Origin: Lineus longissimus
Taxonomy: Eukaryota; Nemertea; Pilidiophora; Heteronemertea; Lineidae
Reading direction: 5' to 3'
DNA length: 64,000 nucleotides
Assembly (NCBI RefSeq): GCF_910592395.1
Contig: NC_088322.1
Coordinates: 14,565,431 to 14,629,430 of the forward strand
Positions 19,193 through 31,800 of this stretch are shown here, piece by piece. Position 1 is the first letter of the stretch. Every line of letters starts with the position of its first letter. The notes under the pieces are model-generated. The model was given only the letters and a program-made list of their open reading frames with translations. It was not told the origin of the DNA and made no database searches. Both the position numbers and the translations under genes were made by a program.

Positions 19193-21920
19193 TTAATGCC
19201 CAGTATGTTCCCCACGAACTATGTGTGATGAAAACTCATATTTATCTCTTGAAGTGTATCCACAAATGTTACATTCAAGTGGATTTCTAAAACCATGGCA
19301 ACCCATGTGTATAGTATACATCACATGATCCATGAAGATTACATCACATGTAGCGCAAATATGATAACGTTGATTTCCTAACATAGGTGGCGATAGCAGT
19401 CCATGAGGCTGCCGGAGGGAGGCAGATGACCCACAACTTGATACAGCAGAACTTGCACTGAGCCTACGATTACCAACGGGGTTGTCTTGATACGGTGGGC
19501 TTGTCATCCCGTCTAAGCATAGTGCCATCCCTGAACCTATCTTGCTACACCCCGGGCTGTTCCCACGGTTGCCACGAGACCCAGGCGATTTCGCCGATCC
19601 GCCAGATGGCCAGTACGTCCCCCGAGACTGAATCTTGTGACACTTCAACTTTGAATCAGTTTGACTGGCATCTTTTTCCTCCAATGATGCAGTTTTTATC
19701 AAAGGATAGTTAACATTGTGTTCATTATGGCGATAGATTTCCATCCCAGGGAAAACCCAGCGGTGGTCGGCATCCTCGTTGCTAGTACTGGTGCTCACTG
19801 AAGGGTGGCGCTCTCGACAATAGGCCCATGAGACACTGACCTCTTGACCGGAACCTTCTTCACCACCCAAATGTCCTCTGTCTTCGTCAATTTGTTCGGC
19901 ATTCGGAAAAACAGAGGATGTATCTTTTGAATCCTTTGCCTGATCTTGTGCAGTTTCCACAGTGATGATACTCCGTTTTCTCTTGATTTCACCCGGCTCA
20001 GTAGCAATCTCTAAAATAGAAATCATCGATTATGAAGATCATAAAAGCCAGACATTGATTTCCTGTTGTAGACACCAAGGAGGACACTAAATAAATCTAA
20101 GTTATGTCGGACAAAATCATCATCACTCTGTCAGATGACCCCAACAATAGGAGCTTCGGTAAATCTAGGTCATTACTTGTTGTCATGTTGATTGGATCTC
20201 CTCCAACATGGCCAATCACATCATGCTAGGATCAAGTTAAGCATAACTAATCAACTGTAATTATACTGTAAACAGATTTTACCCATGTCATGCCTGACAA
20301 TTATAGTGAAGATTAAAGCAACTGAAATTGACAACCTCTAAACTCACCGTCAGTGTCCGAATCATTTTCGTGCTTGATCTCAATGACACCAGGATTCCTC
20401 CCTACATCTTTATCGTCCTTACGACAGCTGAGATTGTACGGCTCCTCTTGGGGGCGCTTTATGTCAATGTCCATCTTGGTGTCGTCAGAACTCACCAAGG
20501 CGATGTATCGCATTCCTGCTTTCTTCTCAGTGGCTCTGTTCATAATACCTGGAGGCCAAGGACATTTGCAGTTATATTGTGGTTCCTGATGCGAGAGGCT
20601 TGCACTGCATACACACACACTCTGAACCACATTTATGCCAAGATCTTTATGTAACCAAACATGATCAGAACTTGTAAGACTAGAGTATCAATCATACCAC
20701 CTAAGTACGAGAAACCTTATGATCTGATTTTTTTACTGTTCGACACATTCTTTAGGATGACAGTTACAGTTACCTCAAGATCTGTCATTTGGGAATCAAT
20801 TTAGCAAGATGGGCTACATGCCCGTGATACAGGTATTCTTAAGACTTTCAACTCATTGACACTACGCAATTGGTCAAGCGACACAGCTTCACAGAGTCAA
20901 AAGTATATGTTGGCAATCTTGTGGCAACCCCACGTCTAGATATGCTTATCTTGAACAAGGTGAATTACCTGTTGGTTGTAGAGGGATCAACCTTGACCTT
21001 CTAGGGTTGAGGTCACCAGCATCCTGCTCTCTCTCACTGTCACCATGGTTACTACGTTGACTTACTCTCCTGGCACATCCTCCTTTGTCTCGGTCACTTC
21101 TCATCTGGCGGACAACCTTTCCTTGGCGCATCAAATTAAACTTCCTGTGTTTTGGCAGGTCACCATGGAAACCATCATAGTGACGCTTAAGGTCACCATG
21201 GGAACGGAACTGTTGGGCACAGAGCTTGCATTGGTAAATGAAAGAGAGGTCGGTGTGACGCAACAGGTGAACCTGTAAAGTAAACAAAGTCATGTGATTA
21301 AGGAATGAAGACAAGATTTCAAAGAGAACTTGGTCAGTTTTATGATATTTCAAATTACAGCAAGGTCCTCTGGCAAACTATATCCTTTTAATACATTCAG
21401 ACAGAGGGCTAATTCAGACAAAGCCAAAAAGTGAAATCAGTTACCTTCAGTGTTTCCTTTCTCTTGCTAGCAAACTCACAGAAGGAGCACTTGAACTTCC
21501 TCTGTGGAGTGTGGACTTGCATATGACGGGTTAAATTTCCATTTTGTGTGAAATTCATCCCACACACATGGCAACGGAAAGGACGTTCTCCTGCAAAATC
21601 AATCACATTCGGTAAAATTTAGCAAAGTACCTGCTTATTGATAGGAACAATTTCACACATTTTCATCCAATATCTGTGCCTTTTTCTCCGAGAATGAGTG
21701 GAATTTAGACTATTCAATAAGAATGAGGGTTTAAATTTACAATCCCAGATCGGCCGTGAACGGGGATTGTAAACTCGTTCCAGAATGAGCGACAGTTTCC
21801 AATCATACCTGTGTGTACTCGAACATGAGTCTGCAGACATCCCTTAGATGGCGCTATGTAAGTACATAAGGGACATTTGTGCGAAATACCATGACTTGAA
21901 TCATCTGGCAGATTATCCAT
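19193..21920 (-). CDS. IKZF-like: Ikaros-family C2H2 zinc-finger transcription factor
   Basis: Exons in coding order: 21920-21809, 21590-21445, 21272-20969, 20548-20348, 20010-19193, giving 526 residues with consistent phases. Four N-terminal C2H2 fingers (about residues 16-36, 44-64, 72-92, 100-121) include the first linker HTGERPF. A basic and acidic middle region follows. The C-terminal pair (about 473-523) has the Ikaros dimerisation signature: [35 protein letters not shown]. In vertebrates these proteins bind GGGAA-type sites and recruit chromatin complexes. Hunchback has a related C-terminal pair, but this wording is closer to Ikaros. The start ATG at 21920 is the first after an in-frame stop in the same exon. 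5' UTR exons upstream are expected but not identified. The vertebrate paralogue cannot be assigned. Confidence 0.92.
21735..21774. repeat. Compact inverted repeat TTTACAATCCC
   Basis: TTTACAATCCC and its complement GGGATTGTAAA flank a short GATCGGCCGTGAAC-like centre, in an intron of the zinc-finger gene. The same terminal word bounds the larger element at 63351-63480. Confidence 0.5.
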
Positions 21921-22499
21921 CGCGGGTCTTATGTCAGGAGCGCCATCATGTGAATAAAGTCAGAAGTGGGCAACTACGTTCATGACACTGATATCTGTAA
22001 AGATAGAAATGAAAGGCCTTTTCAAAATGGCTGCAATTTGTTTTCGCAAACCATCTATTCTCCCAGTCCCATCCCGAGAGGTTTTTGTTACTGCTACCTC
22101 GTACACACAAGTGCTGTGCGTCCATGGCACGGTTCATGAATTTCGCGATCTGCTGTCATGCTGGTTGGTTAATAGTTCCTGCCAACCAGTACATCCAATA
22201 ACAGCATCACTGACACACTCCACTGTGACTGTTTATATAGGCCTTGTAGTGAGTGTAGGCCTACTATATTAGTACTTCGCTTTTGTTGACATTCATTTTG
22301 ACACCAAAACAACACACAGAAAACCACTGCACATGCACAAGTGCAAGATGACATCCACATAACAAGGATGTCTGAAAATGCTAAAGGACCTAATACGCAT
22401 GACTGAGCATAATTGCATAACATTTCACGCTTTATTGTTGAATTAAAACGTATTTCAGTGGAGCCAATCGCCCCAGATTTCCTAGCAAATCGGACATTT

Positions 22500-22860
22500 C
22501 TTTTCACGCGACAAAAACCGCGGCAGTGACGTTGTAGCTATTTTTAGCATTCCATTCCCGTTAACAGTTTTCCTCCCTCTGCTACATTATTTACTATGGT
22601 CAATCAAGAAGTACAGATGTACCATGACAAAAGCCTTGCATTTTGATGTTTAGTTGGTGTAATTCTTTCGAAAGAGTTGCTGTTTAACAGTTGTCATCCT
22701 TTCGAAAGTGGTAACTTTTTGTTATATTCCATCCAGTGCGCAGCCTCCCTCTGCTTCAGAAATCACTGTCAACCAAGGCAAAACACTGCCAGAAATGGCG
22801 GACGTCGAGTGGACTAAAACCTCTTAACTTTTCCCCGTTTTACCTCATTTTAGGATTCAG
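22500..22860. promoter_or_regulatory. Probable head-to-head promoter region
   Basis: This region lies upstream of the - strand zinc-finger gene and contains a possible 5' UTR exon for the + strand kinase gene, ending at 22860 before donor GTGGGT. That candidate exon holds a short upstream frame, ATG at 22795 to TAA at 22827 (10 residues). Two copies of the palindrome CTTTCGAAAG lie at 22665-22674 and 22699-22708. The link of this exon to the acceptor at 38560 is inferred, not shown. Confidence 0.35.
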
Positions 22861-25800
22861 GTGGGTACAACACTACTTTTCGATTGAACTTTAACGACTC
22901 TTCTATTGAATGATTATATTTTCATTGTATATTGGTGTAGAAATGTTTGTGAAAATGTGGTTTTATTTCGGCGCTGAATTATAAATCCATGGTGAATACA
23001 TTAGCTCGTGATGTACATAATGCACTGTGTGTGTATTCGATTGTACAGGATTGGTGATTGGTCACGTGACCCAATTAAATTAGGCCCCAATCAACACCAT
23101 CCAAGCGGCTAGTCAGCCGTTATTGTGGTGATTTCCCCTCTGTTTATGAAAGTTATGACAAGGGTTATTAATATTATTTTTGTGGTGCTGCTGTAATTTA
23201 TTGATTGAGTCTTCTCCATGTAATCTTTGTGTGTCGAGTGTGTCCGCCGTCCATCCGTCCGACCGTCCCCTGGCCCTCTGGCCCCAGGCCCCATGACCTC
23301 ACATGCTGGCACATGGCGGCCCCTTGGCCATACTTGTGGTCAGTTTTGGTGGTCGTTTGTGTGCTCCAGTCCATTTTGAGTATGCCATCATGTGTGTACT
23401 AGTATAAGACAAACGGATTGAATACGAGACGGAGCAGCATATAAAAATGATGGTCTATTGGGCCGATACACAGTTCGAAGCATCATTTCAGTGTAAACGT
23501 AGCATTTCCAGTATATGTACACCCAAACTCAGAACTACTGAACTACTTGTGATGTTATTTATCAGGGGGTCCTTCTAATTACTGACCATTACAAAAAGCC
23601 ATCCTTCCTCGATGTTTAGCGTCGATCACATTTAGTGGCATACAGCTTTGATACTCCAATAGTCTAATCTGCCTACAAATGAGCAAATTAACATAGCCTA
23701 GATTGCCTTTTGAAAATCAGGAATTCCCATCCGGCTGATCTCAGGTGATCAGCAATAGGCTAATGGCAATGTCCTCATTGGTTGACCACAACAGAGAGCT
23801 GTCAAACCAGTCAAGGAAGTCATCCAGTGGCTTACTACAATACTTCATTTATGTTCATGACTCATGGCCCTTTGAACGCCAGCAAACAGTACTCAGTAGG
23901 CCTATATTATTACACAGGTCTTGTTAGTTTGTGATTGACTACAAACAAACTAAACTGTGTTTTTAAAGATGTAGGTTAAAATTGATTGGTCCAGATCCTT
24001 TTGGGGCCTGAATCAAGAGCTGAATTAGTTCCAAAATATCTGTGAGAAAAAAACTAGAATTACCTGAATTGATGAGAGATGCATCCCATATAATAACTAT
24101 TCAGTGGTGTGCATTTATTTTGAGACACCATGTATTAAATTGGGGCCAAAGTATTTAACAATGAAAATATCTGTTTCCTGAATTTGGTAGTCAAAAAGCT
24201 TGACTCCGGAAATGACCTGGTCAAAGTGCTTAGTGGTAGCCCACTCACTTTGTCTGAAACATGATATCTTAGATATGTTTGAATAGATATTGAGAATATC
24301 AAATTGACTCAATATAGTGAAATGAAACACTTCGAGTATCGCCCTCCCTTATTGTATTCTAGGATACAATTAATGGCCCATCATCTGTTGAATGGATATA
24401 AGTTGAGGTACTTTTATGGTGACAGGGTGACTCATTCATGTCATTTTGCCCAGGGTAACTCTTTGAGACAGGACACGCCCAAAGCTAACACCTATGGTAC
24501 CCAATCACTGATCACTAGGCCATGGTAACATACCATTGGTGTGGGTTTATGACCATCATAATAGAAAAATACATGGTGTGTGCTTGTGTACTAGACCGCC
24601 ACAATTGGATTAACCCTTTGTTTTGCATTACCTTTCTGAGAGTTTCGTTACCCCTTATTGTTGTTCTCCCCACTCTCTTTTGCATTGTAAAGTACAGGAA
24701 GAAGGGGTCATCCGACCTTTTATTGCAATTGAAAGCACTTATAAATCAATTACGACTATTCATGTGGTTGAGATGTGTTGTTAAGTCTCAAAGTCTGAAT
24801 GGCCAACCTGTATTGAATCTGCTGCAGACATAAAGTCGCTGTATGGCATGAGATTGATTGGATTGTAGCATCGGTAGAGCACCATACGGCCGCCATGACG
24901 CCTGGCTGCCCAGACTCCAGTTTGCGGTGATATCACAATAACTGGGAGTATTAATTCTTGTACCTGGATTGGCCAGTGGTTTGTTTGGTGGTGCCAGAGA
25001 TCTTCTGGAGATTGAAATACAGAAATGCATGGTGCACTGTCTAACATCTCTTAGATAAAGCCACTTTAATGTCAAGTTCTAATTCTTTACAGCATTGAAA
25101 AGAAATGTTGTGTTGCGTAGAATATATTTCTCATCCAAAGTCAAGTATGAAACATCAGTTTGTTGAATGAAATGCATCCCCTATGGTGGAGGGTGAAAAA
25201 AAGTAAGATGGTCAATTTGAGGTTTACGCTACAGTCATGACAGTGCAGTTCATTGACAATAATGACATTGACATTTGCAAAGTGCAAGCTAAATGTGAGC
25301 ATTACATTCAATGTTGTATGTCATCTTGTCAGCTTCCTGTCTTTGACTAACACACCCACACCATCCCAAGTCAGATTTCCACACCGGATCTGGACAACAC
25401 CCACCAAAAACTACTGCCTTCTACACTTAAGTTACCATGGTAACAAGCCATCACTTGGGGAACGCCAGTGAATATTTGGTCTGTCGGATGTATCTAAGTC
25501 TCGGTATGAACAACCTTTCTTGAATACGAAATTGTACAATCTATATTGCATGTATTGCAGGGGTGTACATGGAGGAAATGTCAAAGGGATGTTTTAAATC
25601 ATCCGAGAAGCTATCTTTGCGCAATCGCCGATAAAAACTGAATGTAAAGTCAGACGTGTCAGAGGATGAGCGTTGAGCCAATTTAGCATTGGAACCGAAA
25701 TGTCAAGAATGTTGAACCTAATGTGAGCTACAAGCAAAGGGGTATTTCGAAATGTCTGACATGAGTTACACATGAGTGTCAAGAACCAAGTCAAGTGGCA

Positions 25801-28800
25801 CCTTTAAAAAGCATCTTGCATCTCTTGACGAGCAAGGTTTTGATGCAATCTTTTTATGACATGGCCACTGCACATGACAGGTGGACGGACAGATGAAGGG
25901 ACCAGTTGTGATGAGGGGTAGCCTTCAGGGTAAACCACCCTCTAGACAGAGGTCTGGTGCTCTTTTGACTCTTACCTCATCAAGTATAAAAGTCGGCCTA
26001 CTACATGTACTACTAGTACTAGTATGGTTGCAATCTCAAAGCTTGTGTAAAATCGTATACCCTCACATTTGGCTGAGGACTCTCATCATGTTTTGTCGCC
26101 AGTGCTCTAATCATTGAACCCCTGGCGTGTCAAGACCCTTGTTTTCTTGTCATTGTGTTTGTACCCCTGTCACCATCTCTCACGATTGTGGTGCCGTAAA
26201 CTAATTCGTAACAATTGATAGTGATCTCAAAAGCTTCTCTGTCCAATGTCCTAAAATAATTTGTGAAGTTGTGTAACTTCACCCAATATTTCGCTCTGAA
26301 AGAAGTTTCGCAGAAATGTTGTGTAATGTAATCTCGCTATTTTACTAAGCCATTGTGAACAAATTCGCATTAGGCCTTTGACTGATAGAGGAGTGAGTCA
26401 TCGCCGAAAATATACGGCATAGAGCTCTGTTGCCTTACCGCCTTTTGGTTAAAGTGGGCACCTGATTGGTTGGGAAAAACCTTGGCACACTTGGCGTACA
26501 TGATCAGAGTTCATTTCCACAATGTAAGTAGTTGATGCATAGAGTCATTTGGTTTGTTATGTATGGAGTCGGGAGTCAAGTCAAATGTTTAAGTACTGTC
26601 ATGTTACTCATTCGTCTTGAACTCGTCCACTCCAAGGTTGTGACTTCGTCTCTAAGCTAGTGTTTCTTCTGAATCTGAAGACAGGACAGAGAACCAATTC
26701 TGACAATGCCTGGAAGGGGCATGAAGGGTGAAAACATAGTGTGTTCTGTGTCAAGATTATTTTCTCATGAAGTGTTCTTCTTCTTCTTCTCCAGGTGAGA
26801 CATTTGGATTACGCTTGTTGGTGTTGGTGATCATTCCCTCTGCTGTTCTTTCAGGTACATATGTAAGTAATAGTTTGAAAGAAAATACTTCCTCCAACAG
26901 TTGTGTGTATGTTTATTTACATGTTATTATGTTTGTCACAGTATCCTCTCATGAAGTCATTTGGGGTACATTGTATTTCACACTTTGTGAACTAATAAAG
27001 TCCACTTTATACCGGCCTATTTCAAAAGCTGTTTTACAACCAAACTGTCTGAAATGAGTTCATGTAATTCGGAAAGGGGTTTGTAGCAAAATTAGGGAAG
27101 CAACAAGGAGGGCTGTGAAATATTCATCATCTTCTATTGCTGCAGTACATAAATAGATGTTGAACTGTGGATCTTTGGAAGTGCATTAAGTGGAGTATGT
27201 CATGTGTTTGTGCTGGGGGGGGGGGGCTCGTAATCATCGTCAAGCAACTTGTAATTGATGCATGACCGATTGCCGAGGCAGCTACCTTATCGTAACACCT
27301 GTGTTAAAAAAACACATCTTCTCTTATATTGTGGGGGGAGGGTACCTGATGGAAACCAGACTTGGCAAATTCGGCAGATGTAACAGGTTGCAGATTGAGG
27401 CTGCAATCATACCACCTGGCAAACATAAATGTCATTGTTATCATTTGGCTCTGCATCTTCTCATGTTTGAGTGAATCATCATGTCATGATGTTGCTCCTT
27501 GAAAACACCTGGGAATGATCTCCTATTAAAAAACAGCATCTCAGTACATACAAATTACAAGCCAGGGAGGCCGATCAGCTTTGCTAAATATGGGCACTTT
27601 TGGAATAAGGAGAAGCTGGTTGTGCCTTGAGCTCGATCCATCTAGTCCCTGAAGTCTCCCGCAGACTGTATGGTTCAAACCAGCTTGCGCCAGTCCGAGC
27701 CACTGCTCTGTAGTGTTAATACTGGGGAGGTAGTATGAGATGAGTGGAAGTAGAATTTGCACAAGGAGGAGTGGTTGGTTGGTTCCTAGTAAACCAAAAG
27801 GAAACCACTGCAACTTCTAAAGACGCCTGCCAAGTCTGCTGAACATAAGGTTTCGTTCTTCTTTCTCACAGTCCTACATGTATCTTTGTTGGTTTATCGT
27901 TATCTCGGCTGCAATTTCTTCCAGTGGTTCTAGCATCGGAACCAGGTGCAGCATGTCAGTGATTCATAGAAGCTGCGATAATCCACAAGTTAGTTAGACA
28001 AAGATACTGCAGGTGTTCGCAAGGCGACGCACGTTTACTTCTTCGCTAACTTACCTTACCAGAGACCCAGCCTTTCTCTATTTTGTCTCTGCCAATTCTC
28101 CTACGCATCTTTGAAGGCTGGCTGGCACGAACGTAAAAGCCGTAAAAGCTTTGCCCACCTTTGATGAAGTACATGGAGCTGAAGTAGGGACAGCAACAAA
28201 CTTGATTGGTTTTTAACATAGTCAGTCTGCGTGGTGAAGATTTCAATATATTTGCTTTTACAGTTTTGCTGTTTAATATATTGCACATCCCGGTGTTCCG
28301 TTCTGGCCACACTGGATGGGAGAAGAACCGGTCACTCCCTACTTCAAATAAAATGATGAGGAGTATAAAGTATTCCATAGAGATCCACTGCGTGTGTTAT
28401 TAGGTCAGTAAACAGAGAATAATCATGTTTTGCCTCACCCCAATCTTGAAGCGCTTCAACCAACAAGAGATAATTGGTCTGAGTGGGATCTACTCGATCT
28501 TCAAAGTGACAGAAGTATTGGTGTTCGCCTCTAACTAGAGCCTCGCCGGGAGGTTCATCGTGCAAGAAGGCTCTGCTTGGTCGGTTTCTTTTGACTTGGA
28601 AAAAAGGCTGTGGCCAGATGATCACCAGGTTGTTTAGAAGACCAAAAAAAACTACTACAATGGAACAAAGAGGCTAAAGATAGTCTTGGGAAACTGTTGA
28701 TTGTGTTTCTCTGGGGTAGCACCAACAGGTGATGTAAAGTTTTTTTGCTTAGTAATTTTTTGCTTGTGTTATTGATGTAGTACTAGTAGCTCGTCATTCA

Positions 28801-31800
28801 TCCGTGACGTTTGCCTGCATCAATATTTGGTGTAATATCGCACACAAACATATGGCCACCCAGCAGCTGAACAGATAACAGAGTAGCTCTTTACCACTTC
28901 GCGTTTCAGAAAACAGGTCCGCTTGCTGCGAATGGCCGGTGCATCGAGTTTTCGTGAAAGTGTAGATGGTGTTTGCCACCCACTATGAATGTGAAGAACC
29001 CCATGGCAGATTTTGCATCATCCAAACCTGTTTTGAGGAGGATCATTGTTTTTTGTTGAGGAAACAAATTATGATTGAGACAGGTTGTGAATTGATGTAT
29101 CAAGCCATGGTGGGTGGTGCGTGACGTTTTTGGATTGATTGATTGATCTTCTGAAAACAAATCATCAGAGTTACAAGTGTAGTCTGAAGGCAGCACTTGG
29201 ATCACCTTTGAAGGGATGGCTTTCTTTTGAAGTCAAGTCAGGTGTCTGTCAACTGGTCTACAGAGCAAGGCGCGGGGGGGGAGGAGGGGTTAGTCAAGAC
29301 TCAAGGTCTCTTAGTGCATGGACTGGTGCGCAGAGTGAGATGCGGGGAAAGCTGATTCAAACATACAGCGTCATTAGTTCATGAGATCAAGTTGTGCTCA
29401 TACACAGTCAAGACGCCCACCACTTTCAATACTTGGATGAAAGATGGCCTCTGAAGACTGCACCGGCCAGCTTGCTATGACGTGGATAGACTCCTCAATT
29501 AATGAAGATGTCTGCCTCCTACTTGGGCCGAGTCAATAGACCAGAAAATTAAGTGCGCTCGGCTCATCATCAGCATCGCAAAACTTCCATGATATTGCAG
29601 GGCTAATGATGCTGTTGCATGCAGTAGAGCTATCTCTTGTCGTTGATAGTGGTGGCTATCGTTTCCGGTTCATCTACTCGTATGACGTTGGCTGTCGAAA
29701 GGATTGCCGCATCAGATAGAGTCTGTCAAGATAATGAACCCTCTGTTTGATGTTGTTGAACTTCATCAAATCTGATAATAATCTGTTCATTTTCACCAAA
29801 GTAACTTTACATGGCCAACTGGACTTTTACTTTGCTACACGGTAGATGCAGAATTTGACTTGGTGTAGAAGTTGAGATCTACAACATAGTTGACAAACTT
29901 TGTGAACTGTAACTCACTAGTTTCTGACTATTGACTAATAATGTCCGTACTTGAATTGATCGCAGTAGGAGGCAATATTGAAATATTGTTTCGTAAAGTC
30001 GAAGATTTGTTGAGTCACATGTTCTTCTTAGTCTGGGTTCCAGTTTCTTTGATGGACAGGAACCAACCGCGTGCTGAACAACTGGAACTACTGCGCAATG
30101 TGGTAAAGTCCTGGATTGTTTCTCAGTCACTGTGCAAGAATGTTGACATGTTTGATGTGGTTCACCAGTTCACCACAAGGAAGTTGTAGCTATTTCAAGC
30201 GAGGTCAGTGTCGGATAGCGTTCCTGTTGAGAGGTGGGCGTAGTGGGTAAAATATGAGCGAAACAAACAGCACAGGTTAGACTTCTTCTGGTTCCTTGAC
30301 GGAGAGTGGGCGATGGAAACATTTGTATCTTTCAATATTATGGGCAGTGTACCTGTGTGTGAGGAGTTGGCCAATTGCAACATCGCCATTTTACATTGGC
30401 ACACAATGAATCGGAATGATTTTGGTTATCTCATAACGCATCTTGAAGAATCAATGGAGTGGTGCATGATTTGTCTGTTGGTCAACTGAAATGGTATTCA
30501 ACTAATGAGTTTTAGCCTTGTGATTTCTGTGACAAGCACTTGTGCTTAGTCTTCTGTCATAACAGGCTGAAAGCACTTAGATATCTCGAATCTAGTTGTC
30601 ACTTTTGAAGTGGCACGTGGCTATTTGAACTGTGTCGAGTCCTTGATTTAATTTCTTATGGTTGATATTCAATATCAGTTTTTCCATAACATCTATTGAT
30701 TTGTCCTTGTTGTGTCCCCTTATCTGTTGTTTTATCAAGGTTTGGTTCATAGAAAACCACATTTTTTCTGTCTGAGTCATACCTCTAGTCTTCCACATAT
30801 CCAAATATTTTGATAAAGCAAATTTTTACCTGTTTTTAGCCACAATTTTCAAGATTTTCCCTATCATTTGTACATAGACAAAGCCACCGCTTATTTCTTT
30901 GGCTCTACAATCTCCTGAGTGCTGTGGATAAAGGTGGGTGTGGCTGTTCTATCTACGTGGGGGCTTAATGTTGCACAACAAGAAATGCCCTTGATGTTGA
31001 AATAGGGTGGATCCCTCCAAGTCCAGCATTAAATGGGAATTGTGTGACACACCCCTTTGATGGAACTGGCAATAATCTCTGTTGGCAAATAATCCATTGT
31101 TACCGTGACGACATTAGATGCTTAAGGCCATTCCCAATATTCAGAGCTGTTGCCATGAAACAAATGGGAACATTTGCAGACATAACAAGATTTGTTTTTG
31201 TTTTGCATGTTTTAAAAGGTTAGGGAATTGAGTGTGAGGTCCAAAACATGGGGCTCATAGCGGGACTATGTTGCCCTTTTATGGATGGCCATCCTTTTGA
31301 CATACATCAAAGCTATGAAACCATGTCACACTGACTATTTGCGCACTCCTGATCTTCGTTAGAATATTGCATCCCTTTCATGTTTTCCACCAGAGAAAAA
31401 AACCAACATTTTGTGACGTGTTGTGTCTTGCGTGTCCATTCTTCTTCAGTGTATTAGGACAGATGAGGACTCATTTGAAAGCACTAACAACTATTTTTAG
31501 ACACAAATAAAGGTGGGGAAGCCCATGCATTAGTTCCGTTTAAAGTGATAAGCTTTTTTCCCTTTGATTGATCTTTGCTGGCTCAGCCATTCACTGTAGG
31601 TCAGAATATCTTTAATAGTGTATGGAGAATTGTCAAAGAACACTCCCTCACAAAGTGTGAACTAAACTATATCTTGACATCAGCAAAACAACCTACATTC
31701 CTGTCTCAATTACCCAATGAAATTCTCCCCATGTCTAAGCTAATCTTATTGATGTCACTAGGGAATTGGTTGCCTGGCAACAATGCAAATGAGGCTGTTG

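Noticed and set aside
27215..27226. 12-G homopolymer (and 11-C run at 37006-37016) as regulatory G-tracts
   Set aside because: Single runs without the four-tract pattern of a G-quadruplex. Probably simple-sequence slippage.
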